From assembly GCA_015680685.1 (NCBI GenBank), contig MNCI01018878.1:179524-243523 (forward strand): a stretch of DNA of 64,000 nt, in the 5' to 3' direction. Of this stretch, positions 1 to 11,915 are shown piece after piece. Numbering within the stretch: the stretch's first letter is position 1; every line of letters starts with the position of its first letter. The notes under the pieces were generated by a model. The model did no database searches. It worked only from the letters and a program-made list of their open reading frames with translations, and was not told the origin of the DNA. The position numbers and the translations under genes were made by a program. Origin of the DNA: Gnetum montanum. Lineage: Eukaryota; Streptophyta; Gnetopsida; Gnetales; Gnetaceae.

Positions 1-536
1 TAACCCCTACACCTTCAGTAATCATCATTTACATCTTCCCAGATCCATATCAGCCATACCACAACCTAGCCAATGAGTTTACACCAAAGCAAGGTATCAA
101 TTACATGATGATTCAATTACCCTTGCTAATATATGATTGTGTTGTGTGTGCAGATGGCAATCATACAACAACAGAATGGATCTGGAGCAAACACTTGGAA
201 TGGAGCAGTGCTGAAGCAGCTATGCAAGGAGCAAGATTGATAATGTGCTTATGGATGGACAACGGAAGGTGCAATCTAGGCATTGGTAGTAGCAAGACTC
301 TTCTCTCTTCTTCTCTGCTCTTGTCTCTCCTCTTTTGTCTCAGCTACCAAATGGGGCCTGATGTCATTGTAATAAGGTGTTCAGCCTTGTTATCATGAAC
401 ACGAGTCTTGTCAAGTCTTATAATAATGAACCATTCACATGTCATTCGATTAGTTCCATTCCTCTCAATAATCCCATACCTACCTGATATTATTGTAAGG
501 AACTCGAGGATGAGTTTTTATTCAATCATGGGGGTA
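1..536 (+). mobile_element. 3' internal end of an LTR element running in from the left
   Basis: This stretch lies directly upstream of the LTR at 537-1465 and ends in a short purine-rich run (about 530-536, catgggggta) that looks like a polypurine tract. That makes it the 3' end of the internal region of a + strand element whose body is outside the window. A pyrimidine-rich tract (about 300-345) is present. No protein domain is recognised; the 97-codon open frame at 105-398 has no family resemblance that I can see. Confidence 0.45.
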
Positions 537-579
537 TGATGAGATGTGATATGCACAAGCCACAATATCGTGTCGTTCC

Positions 580-607
580 CTGCGATATCGCATACGCGAT
601 ATCGCAG
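580..607 (+). promoter_or_regulatory. CG-rich inverted repeat upstream of LTR TATA box
   Basis: A perfect 12-bp inverted repeat with a 4-bp centre; each arm contains the palindrome GCGATATCGC. It sits about 15 bp upstream of the TATA box of the LTR. A slightly degraded version is at the same place in the minus-strand LTR at 27158-27853. Other LTR copies keep only gatattg or gatatca derivatives. Confidence 0.5.
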
Positions 608-621
608 TCTGCGGCCAAATC

Positions 622-629
622 TATAAATA
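622..629 (+). promoter_or_regulatory. LTR TATA box
   Basis: TATAAATA inside the LTR, in the same relative place as tataaata in the LTR at 10887-11752. It probably marks the U3/R transcription start of the element. Confidence 0.5.
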
Positions 630-1465
630 AGAGGTGGCACTTCCCTCATTTGAAATCATAGGCGTAAAGTAGCGAAGCTCTGGCGGATTGATCACCCCAG
701 AGATAGAATATTTTCCATCTGCCCACAGTAGGAGTCCCCCAAGTGAATGGTTCTTTATTCGAGCAGCTTTGTACCTGAATGCAAGTTGTGTACGACAATA
801 AATACGAGCTTTGTGGATAAACCTGCAGTGCATGGATAGGTTTAATTAATGTTATTTATTGCTTTCCTAGTAACGCGGCATGAGTACGACTTGGTTACGA
901 GCGTTGACGAATGTGTACGGCTAGCCAAGAAATCGGCTACTCATCGCGATTAGATTCTCTCACCCTTACCTCCTAGAACATGGGACAAGTACAACTTGAT
1001 TACGAGCATCTACGAATGTGTACGGCTAGTCAAGGAATCGGCTGCTTGTCACACTTAGGCTAGTTAGGTGCCTTAGTACGACTGCTTCGAGCACGTGTGT
1101 TACGTGTGGTAATCCTAGTAACGATTAGTGTTTGGTAGCCACAGTTGCACAGTTCAGGGTGTGTACGGCATGTGGGAACGGATGTTGATGCTAAGACTTA
1201 GTGCGATAGTTAGAGTTAGTTTTAGTCTCTCAACCCTTCACCGTTTAACATAGGAGATAAACCAAAAAATACCAAAAATATCATATACCTCGGACTTACT
1301 TAACCATACACCGTGACAACAACAAGTAAGCCTGGGAAGACAACGATTAATTAACCCCAAGTGTTCCTTGCGGCGTTTAGGCATTTACTCGATGGAGTTC
1401 GACCGGATCGTGCATGCTACGCTCATTTCGTATGGTTGAGTGTAGGGGTACCTTGCCACTCATCA

Positions 1466-3741
1466 AAAACTGACTAATGAAAATTATAAAAAACTAGAGC
1501 CTAGGTGCTATATTTATAGGCTAGTGTATATAGCCCAACGTCAGACATCTAACATTGCATCTAGACCTTGACATCATGTACGTGATGTTGTGGTAGAGAA
1601 CAAACAGCGATAACAAGGCTCTTATGTCAAGGATAGGCAAATCATGACTCATCAACTATTTTTGGTAAAAATTTTAGTAAGTTGGGATTTTCTAATGATG
1701 CAGTTGACTATAAATTAAAAATGTGATTTCAAGTGCTAGTATAGTGTAAATTGGTGTATACTGCACTGAGAAAATGGTGTTGAGATTTTGAAGTTTGTAA
1801 CACCAACTACGCTAGTTTTTCTAATGGTAGTGTTCTACGCTAGAGGGTGTGCAGTAGATCACTATGTTTTTTAGCCAACTATGTTGTAGTAGATGGTGGA
1901 AAATGGGTTTTCACTTGGGAAAACAAAACTAAAACATTTTACCAAAGCTTGTACATTGGCTTTGAAAGGTTGATTATGAACATTTTAGCCTTCTCCCAAG
2001 ACTACGTTGGAATCTGGGCAATGACTATGATGGCTTCTCACTGGAGAATTTCACAATAGAGGTATTGGGTTTTAAAATGGCCTACATTGGTGTTCTGATT
2101 CCAAATGCAGGTTTTAGAAGGGCAAAAAATTGCAGGTGTTTCTATTGACTATGTTGGGTTCCACATAATCTAGCAACTATTATGACAATGTAGTGAGAAA
2201 CCAAATCACCCCCACAACTACGTTGGTTATATTGGATGGGAATTAGCTTGCTGATGCTAGTTTTTACTAGTAAATAGTGAAAAAGGCTTTTGAAGATGTT
2301 GAAGATAGTTGAAAACAAGTTTTCAACATGTTAAAATAGGTTTTTGGGCTAAGAATTTGGGTGAGATCCTCCTTCTAGTGCTAGAAACTATAGTTCCTAG
2401 AAAATTTGATCGATTGAAAATCGAAAATCCCAGGCTACAACAACCTAACCTTAAATCCCAAGGGCCTTCAAAAATAGGATCCAAGTTTCCCTGGATGGTA
2501 TTTTCAATCACCCAAGGACTTACAAAATGTAAATGGGAAAATAAATTGTAAATTCAACTAAAAATGAATTAACATAGAATGAAATTTTGAATAAAATCTG
2601 CACTACAAATGAACTGAAAACTTCTTTTAATGAAAGTGTAAAGTTCAAAGAGTAAAAATGGTATGCTCAAATGCACAAGAAGCTAGCTTGGATGGAACAT
2701 GAAGCTTGTTGGAGCTAGTAGGATGTGTTCTACACTCGATCTCTGTGGTCTAGGTACTTCCTAGTTCCAATCGCTTAAGACTCCTTGCTAATTTTAGCTG
2801 AAATGTACAAATTTGAAGTGGAAATGGTGTGAACAATGGTGTTTGAATTTGGTAGTAATGAGACTATGCTGAGAGACTTGATGATCAAGTAGATACCAAT
2901 TACTTTTAAAAGCCTTACAAATGCCAAGAAGTAGGTGTAAAAATACTTGAGGTTGCAAAGGTTGCTAGGTTTCTTGGTTACAAAAATATTCAGAACTACT
3001 AAAAAATTGTTGGGAACTTGAATATGGTATTCAAGGTTAGCTTTTATAGGTTTTATGTTGCTAATTTCATGCTACAAATTATTGCCACGATTGCTAAAAA
3101 ATTGATGTTGTTTGCAAGTGTAAAGGCTATGATTGTTTACATAGTTGACCATTTCTAGTAAGTTTTGATGCACCAAGACCAGCACAACCCATCCACCTTG
3201 ACTAGGTTGGCCTTCACCTTGACTAGGTTGGCCTTCACCTTGACTATGCTGGCATTTGAGGGCTATGTTGATATCTATTGAAATATGCTAAAATCATGGT
3301 GACTATGCTGGCCAAATTACATCTATTGGAGATCCACTACCATTGAAAATTTGTTATGACTACACTGGCCATTATTGGAAAAATGGAAATCCAAAAAATA
3401 ACAACATTGGTCTTGTAGCTACAATGGGTTTTGTGGTGACTACATTGGATGTTGATGGAAAAAATGAAAAACCCAACACCATCTACATGGGGGGTAGATA
3501 GTTTTAGCGTAGTTGAGGCTATGCCTCTACAAAATCTATGAAAATGCCAAATTTGGTAACCCCCAAGGCATTTTTAGCCTTCCCAAGCCCATATATAGAC
3601 ATAATAGTACTTTTTCCACTTGGGAAGTAAGGCAGTAGCAACTTATGAGGCATTTTTCAGTGCCAAAAAGTTAAAGTATGAAAAATTGTAACTCAATGTC
3701 CAAAAATCTTACATTTACAATAAAATCCTACCTCAAGTTGG
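1466..3741. repeat. Repeat-derived noncoding stretch with a recurrent gactaYgYtgg motif
   Basis: No gene is visible. Many degenerate copies of a short motif (gactacgttgg, gactatgctggc, gactacattgg) recur over about 1800-3500, including a short perfect tandem at 3194-3256. The stretch 3510-3780 (with catatatagac, a TATA-like site) is clearly related to 13340-13600, so this is probably the LTR or untranslated leader of a Tat-like element. A segment around 2420-2520 resembles 12130-12235 near the start of gag. Confidence 0.45.
3194..3256 (+). repeat. 21-bp tandem repeat, three copies
   Basis: Unit caccttgactaggttggcct repeats with a 21-bp period at 3194, 3215 and 3236; the third copy has three or so changes. 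Confidence 0.85.
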
Positions 3742-5570
3742 GTGGGAAAGGTTACAAGTGGCAACATGCATTTTCTAGGTGGTGTTTCATATGCCAACAT
3801 TGTTAATGATGTACTCAAAGGTTATGAAACCATCATGCACTTTAATGAAGCTTTAACTACACATGGAGCCAATGCTTCTATCATCATAACAGTACCCTTT
3901 GGTGAAATTCAATCTTTTGCTTATCGTTTTCAATTTTCATGTACCAACAATATGATGGAATATGATGTATTAATTAAAGGGATAATGATAGCTTGTAACC
4001 ATAGAATTACATGTTTAATGATAAAAGATGATATATAACTAGTGGTTAATCAAGTATCTGAAGTCTATTCTTGTAAAGCTAAACATTTACAATCCTACTA
4101 TGATCTAGCAAAAACACTCTTCTTACAGTTCATAGATGTTGGCATCCAACATAGTCCTTGAGTTAAGAACACTTAGCTGATGTCATTACCACCTTATCCT
4201 TATGTGTGATGCCTAATGTGTTTAGCAAGTTGCTTCCCATGATGAAAAATTGTACTCTTCCCATAATGCAAAACACTCAAGACACCTCAATAGCAAGCAT
4301 TGATAATGTTCCTCAACAAGAGTGGTATGATGACATCAAGTTTTATCTAATGCATGTTAAACCTTTACAAAACCTTATTGCTTCTCAAAAGGATGCTATA
4401 TGTAAAAGTTCAAAACAATATATCATTATAGCTGATAACACAATATGTTGAAGGTTCTACAATGATGTGTTATTAGTATGCTTGAGTAAAGTAGAAGCTC
4501 ATACAGTCCTAGAATAGGTACATGATAGGATATGTGAAGAAAATATAGGACCTAGAGCCATGCCCAGAAATATTAGATACTTATAATACTATTAGTCCTA
4601 TATGGAAAGTGACTACTTGCAGAAAGTGAAGACTTGTGACATTTATCAATGGTATAGTAACCTAATAGATGTTTCACTGATTTAGTTATTCTACTCAGAT
4701 CAGATGGCCATTCCAACGATGGGGAATCAACATAATTGGACCTATAATGCCTAATTTCTTCATAGGAAATAACTTCAACATCACTGCAACTGAGTATTTC
4801 AAAAGGTGGGTTGAAGCTATCCCTCCAAGGAAAACAACAGCATAATAAGTCTATAAATTTGTATTAGATAACATAGTATCTCATTTTGGCCTACCTTTAA
4901 TTATTATTAGAGATAACAAACCATAGTTTACTAGGCAAGAAATGTAAACCTTTTGTCAATAATTAAACATCAAGAATTCTTTTTCATCACCTTACTATTC
5001 ATAAGCCAATGGCCAAGATGAAACCAACAACAAAGTTATCATTAATCTTCTAAAGAAAATTCTAAGTAATGGCAAATATAAATGGCATGAACAACTTGTG
5101 TATGCACTTTGGGCTTATAAGAAAACCTTTAGAATTGCAATTAATGCCACATAATATAGCTTGGTTTATGGATCTAAAGCCATTTTCCTCTTGAATTGTA
5201 GATTCCATCCTTAAGGATAGCTCCATCTAATTTCATTAATGATGAGCAGAACAATGGGCTATGTACCATTAACCTTGATTTGGTGGAGAAGTAGTGAATC
5301 TAGATGCTTTTCAACATTGAACGATATAAAGAAAAGTAGAAACAATAGAATCATCATGATCTAAATAGGTGAAAAGTCAAGAAAGGAGACATTGTCCTCA
5401 AGCATATTCATGAACATATGGGCAAATTATACACCAATTGGAAAGGACCTTTCTTAGTTACCAAAGGCTATGGCAACAACACATTTAGACTAAGGGACAT
5501 GGATGGAAAAGAATTGAGTAATCCAATCAACCATTTCTATCTCAAACATTACTATATCTAACATTAACAT
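3742..5570 (+). pseudogene. Ty3/gypsy (Tat-like) RNase H-integrase remnant
   Basis: The first open run (3742-4038) matches the RNase H domain of Tat-lineage pol: LTTHGANAS, GEIQSFAYRF and a CTNNMMEYDVLIKG block like that of the minus-strand copy at 15333-15788. The first catalytic Asp region reads FNEALTTHG, so the Asp appears lost. Further on are a Cys-pair remnant (KTCDIYQ, about 4625) and integrase core blocks YFKRWVEAIP, LDNIVSHFGLP and RDNKP (about 4790-4920), then RKTLRI-like and C-terminal blocks to about 5560. Many in-frame stops replace Gln or Glu codons. The RNase H is joined abruptly to LTR-like DNA at about 3741, so gag, protease and RT were lost by deletion or rearrangement. Not functional. 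Confidence 0.8.
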
Positions 5571-6299
5571 ATTTTCTTATAGCATTTGTTCACTTTTTAT
5601 TCATAGGTTTTAATGGATGATCGACGTTGACAACTTTAGTAGCCTATAATAAGTGAGCATGCATGACCTATTATCTTTCTTTTTTGACATCTCAAAATAC
5701 TACAAACTTTATATGAATCTATAAAATAAGATACAATTTTCTCATCTTTTGTCAATTGTAGCCTATGATGATCTATATTTTCTTGTTGTCACTTGTAACC
5801 TCTTGTAACCTCTTGTAATTGCATGTATTCTTTGACTTATTTTCTTGTTCTCTTGGAGTTGTGCATACAAGACAAGCTTGAAGCCATCATAAAGGTGTGA
5901 TTCATCAGAAAGGTGAGTTTCCATGTGATCTTGATACATGACATTCGGTTAGCTTGTTTAACCTTGCCAACAATGCTTACCTTACATCACCTTCGTTGCT
6001 CCTTTTGAGTCATAACCCCGTTAGCAAAATTTAGCCTTTCTTACCTTGCTAACAACAAAAACCTATGTTTGACATTCACGTACCATAGCCATGTGACATC
6101 TTCTTTTGTATGTTCAACCATCAATTTCACTTAATGTAACACATCTCATTCAACAAGAAAACAAAAAATAAGATTTGGCCTTGGCAAAGAAACCCAATGA
6201 AGGTTTCACTCCCACAAGAAAAAGGTGTAGGGAGGAAAATGTCAAAAAATTCAAGAGGCCAATGTAGCTTGAAGATAAGAAAATCAATGAATCTCAAAA

Positions 6300-6346
<47 letters not shown>

Positions 6347-6478
6347 AGTGATCAAAGAAGCCTATTACAAAGTGTTGGTCCCTCCCAAACATCATCAAGT
6401 AACTAGCAGTTATAACATGAAGCATAAAGACCTCATAACCATAATGTTAAATTTTGGATTCTTTGTTACCCAACATGA
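5571..6478. other. Noncoding stretch
   Basis: Follows the integrase remnant and is probably the 3' untranslated part of the same element. It holds the GA microsatellite at 6302-6344. The open frame 6197-6406 exists only because of that repeat (a run of Arg-Glu). I see no other structure. Confidence 0.4.
6302..6344 (+). repeat. (GA)n microsatellite
   Basis: An uninterrupted run of about 21 GA dinucleotides. Confidence 0.98.
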
Positions 6479-7531
6479 TGTTGTAGGAATACCTCTTTTG
6501 ATCCCTTTGTTCTAGCCTACACGTTATGTGTCTTTTTGAGTTGGTTTTGTTGATGATGATTCTTGGATGTTTTGGCATATTTTGGGGTGTTTTGGCTTAT
6601 TTTGATGAGTTTAGTAGGTTCCAAGGTCTATGGGGACTGGTTTTGAGGTATCTAATGGATTTTGGCATCAAAACAAGCATTTTTATTTTTGGCACCTTCA
6701 GGATAAACATCTTCCCAAAAAGGTAGACATCTTTCTAGAGATGTCTCCCTTGAAGTAAAGATGTCTCAAGTCCATAGAAGATGTTTACCAAAAATAGTAG
6801 ACATCTCTCTCGTGAGTAGGGCTTTCATAGAAGACATCTACATGAAGCTAGAGATGACCCAGATGCATGAGGAAACTTTTGAAAATGCTTGTTTTAATTT
6901 GGAAAATAATTAAAGCAAGATGAATACAGCTGAAGCAAGATGGAAATAGTCAAGGAAAAGGTGAGAAGACTTGGGAAATAGTTGGACAAACTCAAGTTAA
7001 GTTGAGGAAACGTTTCTAAGGTTTTTACCTTTCATTTCCCTATAAATATTGATGTAATCCACCATTTTTAGTGCTGAACTACCAAGTGCCAAGCTGTCAA
7101 TTGCCGAAGTGCGAATGCCAAAGGCTAGATAACCTTAACCATGAGTAGAAGAGAAAGCTTGTGAGAGTTGGGGAAGGGTAGCTTGTGCAAGAAGAGAGCT
7201 TTTTCAAGGAAGTCATGTGAGAGGCAAGGGAGACCACTTGAGAGAGATTAGGAGAATCTCTTATAAGTGTCTTGTATTATGCTTCGGCTCTAGTATGAGC
7301 AATTTAGTATTGAGAGGGGACAAGTATGGCCTCTAAGATCCTTGAAAGAGTTGTGAGTTGAGCTTGGCTCCTCATCTTTGATGTATTTTCTATGTGTTTT
7401 AAAAATTATCTTCATATAAGTATTATTTTCTCTATTTTATTATATTGTTCTTATTTTCTAAGCTAGATTTGCTTGGAAGTTGTGGATTGGATCCTATTGG
7501 GGTATATCAAGATGTACATCCCTACACCACA
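6479..7531 (+). mobile_element. Possible solo LTR of an unrelated family
   Basis: The segment starts TGTTGTAGGAAT and ends CATCCCTACACCACA, which are imperfect inverted ends. Inside are a TATA box (about 7032-7039, ctataaatattg) about halfway along and a TG-rich 3' half, the layout of an LTR. I could not find a clean target-site duplication and there is no second copy in the window, so the boundaries are tentative. Confidence 0.35.
6722..6850. repeat. Cluster of agacatct/agatgtct motifs in both orientations
   Basis: Six or more copies of the octamer AGACATCT or its complement occur within 130 bp. One pair (agacatct-6 nt-agatgtct, about 6724-6746) forms a perfect hairpin stem. The cluster is in the U3-like half of the possible solo LTR, so it may be an enhancer-type repeat. 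Confidence 0.5.
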
Positions 7532-7685
7532 TGACTATTCTCTAATAGCCCATGTAGTCAACATCTCATTTAAAACACTTGACACCACATCGTGATCTTA
7601 TTTTATCATCATGAGCACTCCTCAACATGATTCAAAAGCTATAGAAACAAGTGTGGAGAGGAAGCATTGGTGATGAATCCATAGT

Positions 7686-7760
7686 GGTGTTTTGTATTCT
7701 TTGTTGATGTCTTTCGGATTAGTCCTTAAAACATCAACAAAGAGGATCCAATGAAACACC
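7686..7760 (+). repeat. Hairpin (foldback) element, copy 1
   Basis: The outer arms GGTGTTT and AAACACC enclose a long inner stem (tctttgttgatgt with acatcaacaaaga). The same structure appears in the opposite orientation at 13588-13666, in different flanking DNA. It resembles a very short foldback/MITE-like element or a small-RNA-type hairpin. Confidence 0.5.
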
Positions 7761-7849
7761 TCAAGGAAATTCATGTGATGAATAAGAAGCTTGGTGGTCA
7801 AATTTACATTATAATTTGATGGAAATTCAAGAGTAGAAATAATTACCAT

Positions 7850-8980
7850 ATTTTCCCATAAAAAGTCCTACCTTGTGGCCTTGTTTTGGAAAAGCTTTTG
7901 ATATTTCTAGTATGAAAAAATGAAATGTACAGCTCACACACTATGAATTTTTTTATGCTAGTGTATGAAAGCCAAAATGCTAGAAATGTTACAAAAATCT
8001 AGTTTTTGGGCCTCACAAAGTTACCAACTTAGTTCCACATGTTGTGATAGCATGTGGGAAAATGTGTGCAACTAAACTTATCCATACAATGTAATTTGCA
8101 CCATGGAAATAAGCTCTACATGCTAGCAAAACTAGTTTTTTACCTTACACGCTACATATTCTAGTCCCAAACGTTTTGGTAGCATGTGGGGCACCATGTG
8201 GAACTTGGGTTCTTGACTTATATATTGTACTTTTGACCTAAGACATCATGTAATGCTCTAATAAGCATATGGAACTATAATCAACACAACAACAATGAAT
8301 TGAAGGCCTATAAATACATGATTCGACACTACATTTGGATTACTTTTGGCATATCTTAGACCAAACCTTTTGCAATAGAACATCTTGTGGTAGAGATTTT
8401 TTTCATCACAAAGTAGGGAGATCTTTATAAATACTTTCAAAGCCACTATAGCCTTTTTTAGCACAAATCCTAGACTAGCATTGATTACAATACAAATCGA
8501 ACAAAAGACAAGTGCAAATCCAAGTGCAGAATACATCCTACATCCTATGCTAATTCTTACCAAATATTCCTTATATTTACAAGCTTTTAAAGCCAACAAT
8601 CTAAACCATTTAAACCTCTATTTCAAATAATATTCTTTTTGTAGTATTTAATATAAAGTTTGCAATGTTTGTTATAGCCATATTATTTTGCATATTTTCC
8701 TTCTTTGTCTTTCTCGATTTTATGCTAAAGATATTGTTTGCACATTTTTTCATGTTTTGTTAACATATTTAGTAATAGAATTTTGAAGTCCTTAAGTGAT
8801 TAGCTATACCATTGAAGGCATTATAGATTCTTCCAAGGCCCATGGATCTTAGAGTTAAAACTATTTTGTACAAGATTTTTTGGTTTTCCAACATTGATTT
8901 TTTTCAACATTATAGTCTTCAACCCTAATTGATGGTCTAATGAGCTCTTCTAATTTTTATGACCTCATGATGATCTCTTC
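7850..8980. other. Noncoding stretch with a TATA-type site
   Basis: No gene is recognised. A good TATA box (cctataaatacatg, about 8307-8320) in AT-rich DNA suggests another decayed LTR promoter. The 113-codon minus-strand frame at 8258-8599 overlaps it and has no recognisable domain; I treat it as chance. Confidence 0.3.
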
Positions 8981-8984
8981 CTTG

Positions 8985-9440
8985 CATAAATTTCTATAAA
9001 ATTCATCTAATCTAGCACCTTCCCTAGGTTCTAAAACTTTACCCTCATTACCCTCATCCCTGAAGTCATCTCATTAGTCTTTCTCCATTCTCTAAAAATT
9101 CTATGCTAAGATTCTAGCTAATGAACTTTACATAATGCTTCCACACATCATTAGCTAGACCTAAACTAGGTTCGTCTAGCACCATCACATTATAGATGGT
9201 ATTATTACAATGCATTATAACATTCACTAGGTGAAATCCACAGGCAACATTATTAATTCAATGAAGCTTGATATTTTCAAAGCTTATGATAATATTTCCT
9301 AGGAATCTCTTCTACTTGTAATGCAATGCTTGGGCTTCAAATAATGGTGGCTGCAATGGATAAATTTCTTTCACATTACATGATACATGGTTAACAAGGG
9401 TACAATACTCTTATTATAGAAATGTCACCTCTTTTATGAC
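8985..9440 (+). pseudogene. LINE (L1-type) reverse transcriptase fragment
   Basis: One frame reads the blocks typical of plant L1 reverse transcriptase in the right order: FTLITLIPEVIS (about 9035), KILANELYIMLPHIIS (9105-9155), a degraded GFV-GR-I-D block with IIDGIITMHYNIH (9175-9220), then KLDIFKAYDNIS and LGFKxWWLQWI (9265-9370). These are the regions just before and at the first catalytic Asp (LDxxKAYD). At least six stops, several at Gln or Trp positions, and one frameshift near 9095 show it is dead. The endonuclease, the later RT motifs and the 3' end are missing. It is the only non-LTR retrotransposon I see. Confidence 0.8.
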
Positions 9441-10886
9441 CAACCTATTAGTCGTATTCATGGAGAAATAGTTCAAAGTTAAAAGAACATCAAAATAAAA
9501 GAAATGTTAAGATCCAATTACAAATTTAATTCCACACTTATGCCTATCACACCTAAGTGAAATTTCATAATTCACAAGTTAACTTCTTACATAGGCCAAA
9601 ATTGAATTCCAAGAGTTTAGTGCAATTAAGAACATGAAATAAATGCCTCAAAAGAGCACAAAACGGAGATATCATCTAATCATTGATATTGTCTTAATAC
9701 CTTCATGGTGTAATAATTTACAATAGTTATCTTAGACTCTAGTAGTTATTGGATCATGATAAAAATTAACTAGTTTTCAACAAACTAAAATATGTGAAAT
9801 TTAATCTCAAGAGAGCTTGGAACTCTAATGAGGAATGAATCATTACCCTTCCACTATGATCTATTAGCACCTTCTATAAGGGAAGATTAGGCTAATTTGG
9901 AATAAGGATATTAGGGGAAATAACTACAAAAATAAAGATATGAACATATCAATTGACATCAACACTAATGATGAAAATCAATATAGTATAATATTTAGAT
10001 CATAATTTATTTCACCATCATAGTTCTTGTCAATGGATAATTAAATCAAATTTAGAAATAAATTCTATTTATTTAAAAATAAAGTTGCTTTTATTGAGAG
10101 TAGTTTCTCAATCCTCAACTAGACATTCCTATAATGTTACTACAAATTCACAATATGTCAATTCTGCTTAGGTCTAAGGTTAATATATCATCAAAAAGAA
10201 AAAGTAATAAAAAGATAAAGATAATCATTTGAACCATCTTTCACCTTTAGAATCTCATTTTATTCAAAGAAGATTCTCCTTCCTTATCATCATCTTAGAT
10301 GGGAGGCCTTATTTTCTTCTCAATTGTACCTACTCGCTTATCCAAGGTCAAGAGTATGGTAGAAATCCTTTTGAGTGTCGGGAGGATGACCTATTGATTG
10401 GACTTAACTTCATATATTTATTGTCGCATTTCCTTCTAGATCAACTAAGGTTTGCTTCCTTACTAGAATAGCATAGATTCCAACTTGGATGATTCCCTAA
10501 TGAATGGATCATGCTCTATGAAGATCCTTAATGATGCTCCCAAATGCTTCTTCTTGAAAAGTATTAGGATAACTTTTGTGTCTACAGTTGGTTGAGGGAT
10601 CCTCAATTTTCTTAAATTAGTAGAAACATAAAAAGGAAAGAACATCCTAATCACTTTATCATCGTAATGGTACACCAAGAACCTAATAGGAAGCTATGGA
10701 AAGTTATATTTTTTTTATTAAACTTTAGTGCTTTCATGACTTGAAATGTCGAATTAAACATGTAAGAAATGTGCATGGAGGGAAGTACATTTGTCATAAC
10801 CATATCTATGATGACCTTGTATTGTGGCCTCAAATAAATTACTTTTAACCATGAGGCTATATCATTGTACTATTAGATTTACCAAT
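9441..10886. other. Noncoding AT-rich stretch
   Basis: Low-complexity AT-rich DNA without a recognisable gene. Short open frames at 10229-10471 and 10463-10833 show no family features. It probably consists of old element remains. Confidence 0.35.
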
Positions 10887-11752
10887 TGATGAATCATATT
10901 TTTTTTGGCTCCGATATTGGAGCCCTGATATTGGGAACACGATATTGGGTCCCAAGAAGATATGTTGGATATTCAATATCATGGGATGTGTACTAGCCTA
11001 TAAATATAGCACTTGGGCACATGATTTCCAAATAGCTTTTGTCATAACATAGCAAAGCTCTTATAGTTTCTTTTCTCTAGATTTGAAATATTTTCCAAAG
11101 TACCTGCAATAGGAGTCATTGAGTGTATGGATCCTTATTTGAGCACTATTGTACCTGAGCATGGTAGTGTGTGTAGTAATAAAGACGAGCTTTCTGGTCA
11201 AACGTTGTAGCACCTTGGCTAGCTTAAATATTTTATTCATGCAATTAATGTTTTATGCAATTTCATTTAATATTTCCAAGTAATTAATCTAAAGTAGGCT
11301 AGTTTGATTAGATAGAATTACTTAAGAACATAAGTACGACTGCTTTGAGCATGCGTATGACTCTTGGTAATCCAAGCAATACTTAATGTTTGGTGATCTA
11401 GCAGCATTATACATGTTTAAAATGTGCACAGGAAGTGGGACTAGATACTTATGTTAGGATTGTGAGTTGTTAATTAGTGACTAGATTAGTTAAATTGGTT
11501 CATAAACTAAGTTTTAACTTGTTAATCATAGACAAATAAAATACAAAATAATAAAAATCATGTGCCTCAATTACACTTAACCATATACTTAAGCTCCACA
11601 AGTATATTTGAGAAGACAACGATTGTCATGATTAGGTTTTACATCTTGGAACTAGTGTACTTAGGAACTTAAGATTTGTGGAATTTGATCGGATTGCATG
11701 TGAATGCTTGCGATTTGTATGGTTGGGTGTCGAGGTACCTTGTTGCTAATCA
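10887..11752 (+). mobile_element. 5' LTR of Athila-like family (copy D)
   Basis: It begins TGATGA and ends gtaccttgttgctaatca, directly followed by a tRNA-Asp-type primer-binding site, which makes it a 5' LTR. A TATA box (ctataaatatag, about 11002) and a polyadenylation-like aataaagac (about 11180) match the positions in the LTR at 537-1465. The CGATATCG elements seen there appear here as gatattggg, a CG-to-TG decay. Confidence 0.7.
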
Positions 11753-11753
11753 T

Positions 11754-11772
11754 TGGCATCGTTGTTGGGGAC
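11754..11772 (+). other. Primer-binding site, tRNA-Asp type
   Basis: TGGCATCGTTGTTGGGGAC directly after the LTR end closely matches the TGGCGCCGTTGCCGGGGA site that Athila and Tat elements use to prime reverse transcription from tRNA-Asp. Three or so C-to-T or G-to-A changes separate the two. Confidence 0.75.
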
Positions 11773-11915
11773 CTTTTGTTTGTTACGTGGGTTAACTAGG
11801 ACTTGGTGAAAAAATTATTCAAGATCATTGGAAGAAACCCTCGATTCATATCATAGACTAAAATAACTACAACAATTTTAAAAAGCACACTACATTTTTC
11901 ATTTTCTAACACAAG

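Larger units (their letters stand above)
537..1465 (+). mobile_element. 3' LTR of Athila-like family (copy E)
   Basis: The repeat begins TGATGA and ends TCATCA, the inverted ends shared by the other LTRs of this family in the window (10887, 50780, 56467). A purine-rich tract lies just upstream and no primer-binding site follows, so this is a 3' LTR. It carries a TATA box (622-629), an upstream CG-rich inverted repeat (580-607) and the U5-like motif before the end (ggggtaccttgccactcatca). Body sequence resembles the LTR at 10887-11752, for example the stretch around aataaatacgagcttt. Confidence 0.7.

Noticed and set aside
6197-6406. Open frame with a long Arg-Glu run
   Set aside because: It is created by the GA microsatellite and has no other protein feature.
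8258-8599. 113-codon hydrophobic open frame on the minus strand
   Set aside because: It overlaps a likely LTR promoter region on the other strand and has no recognisable domain; probably chance.
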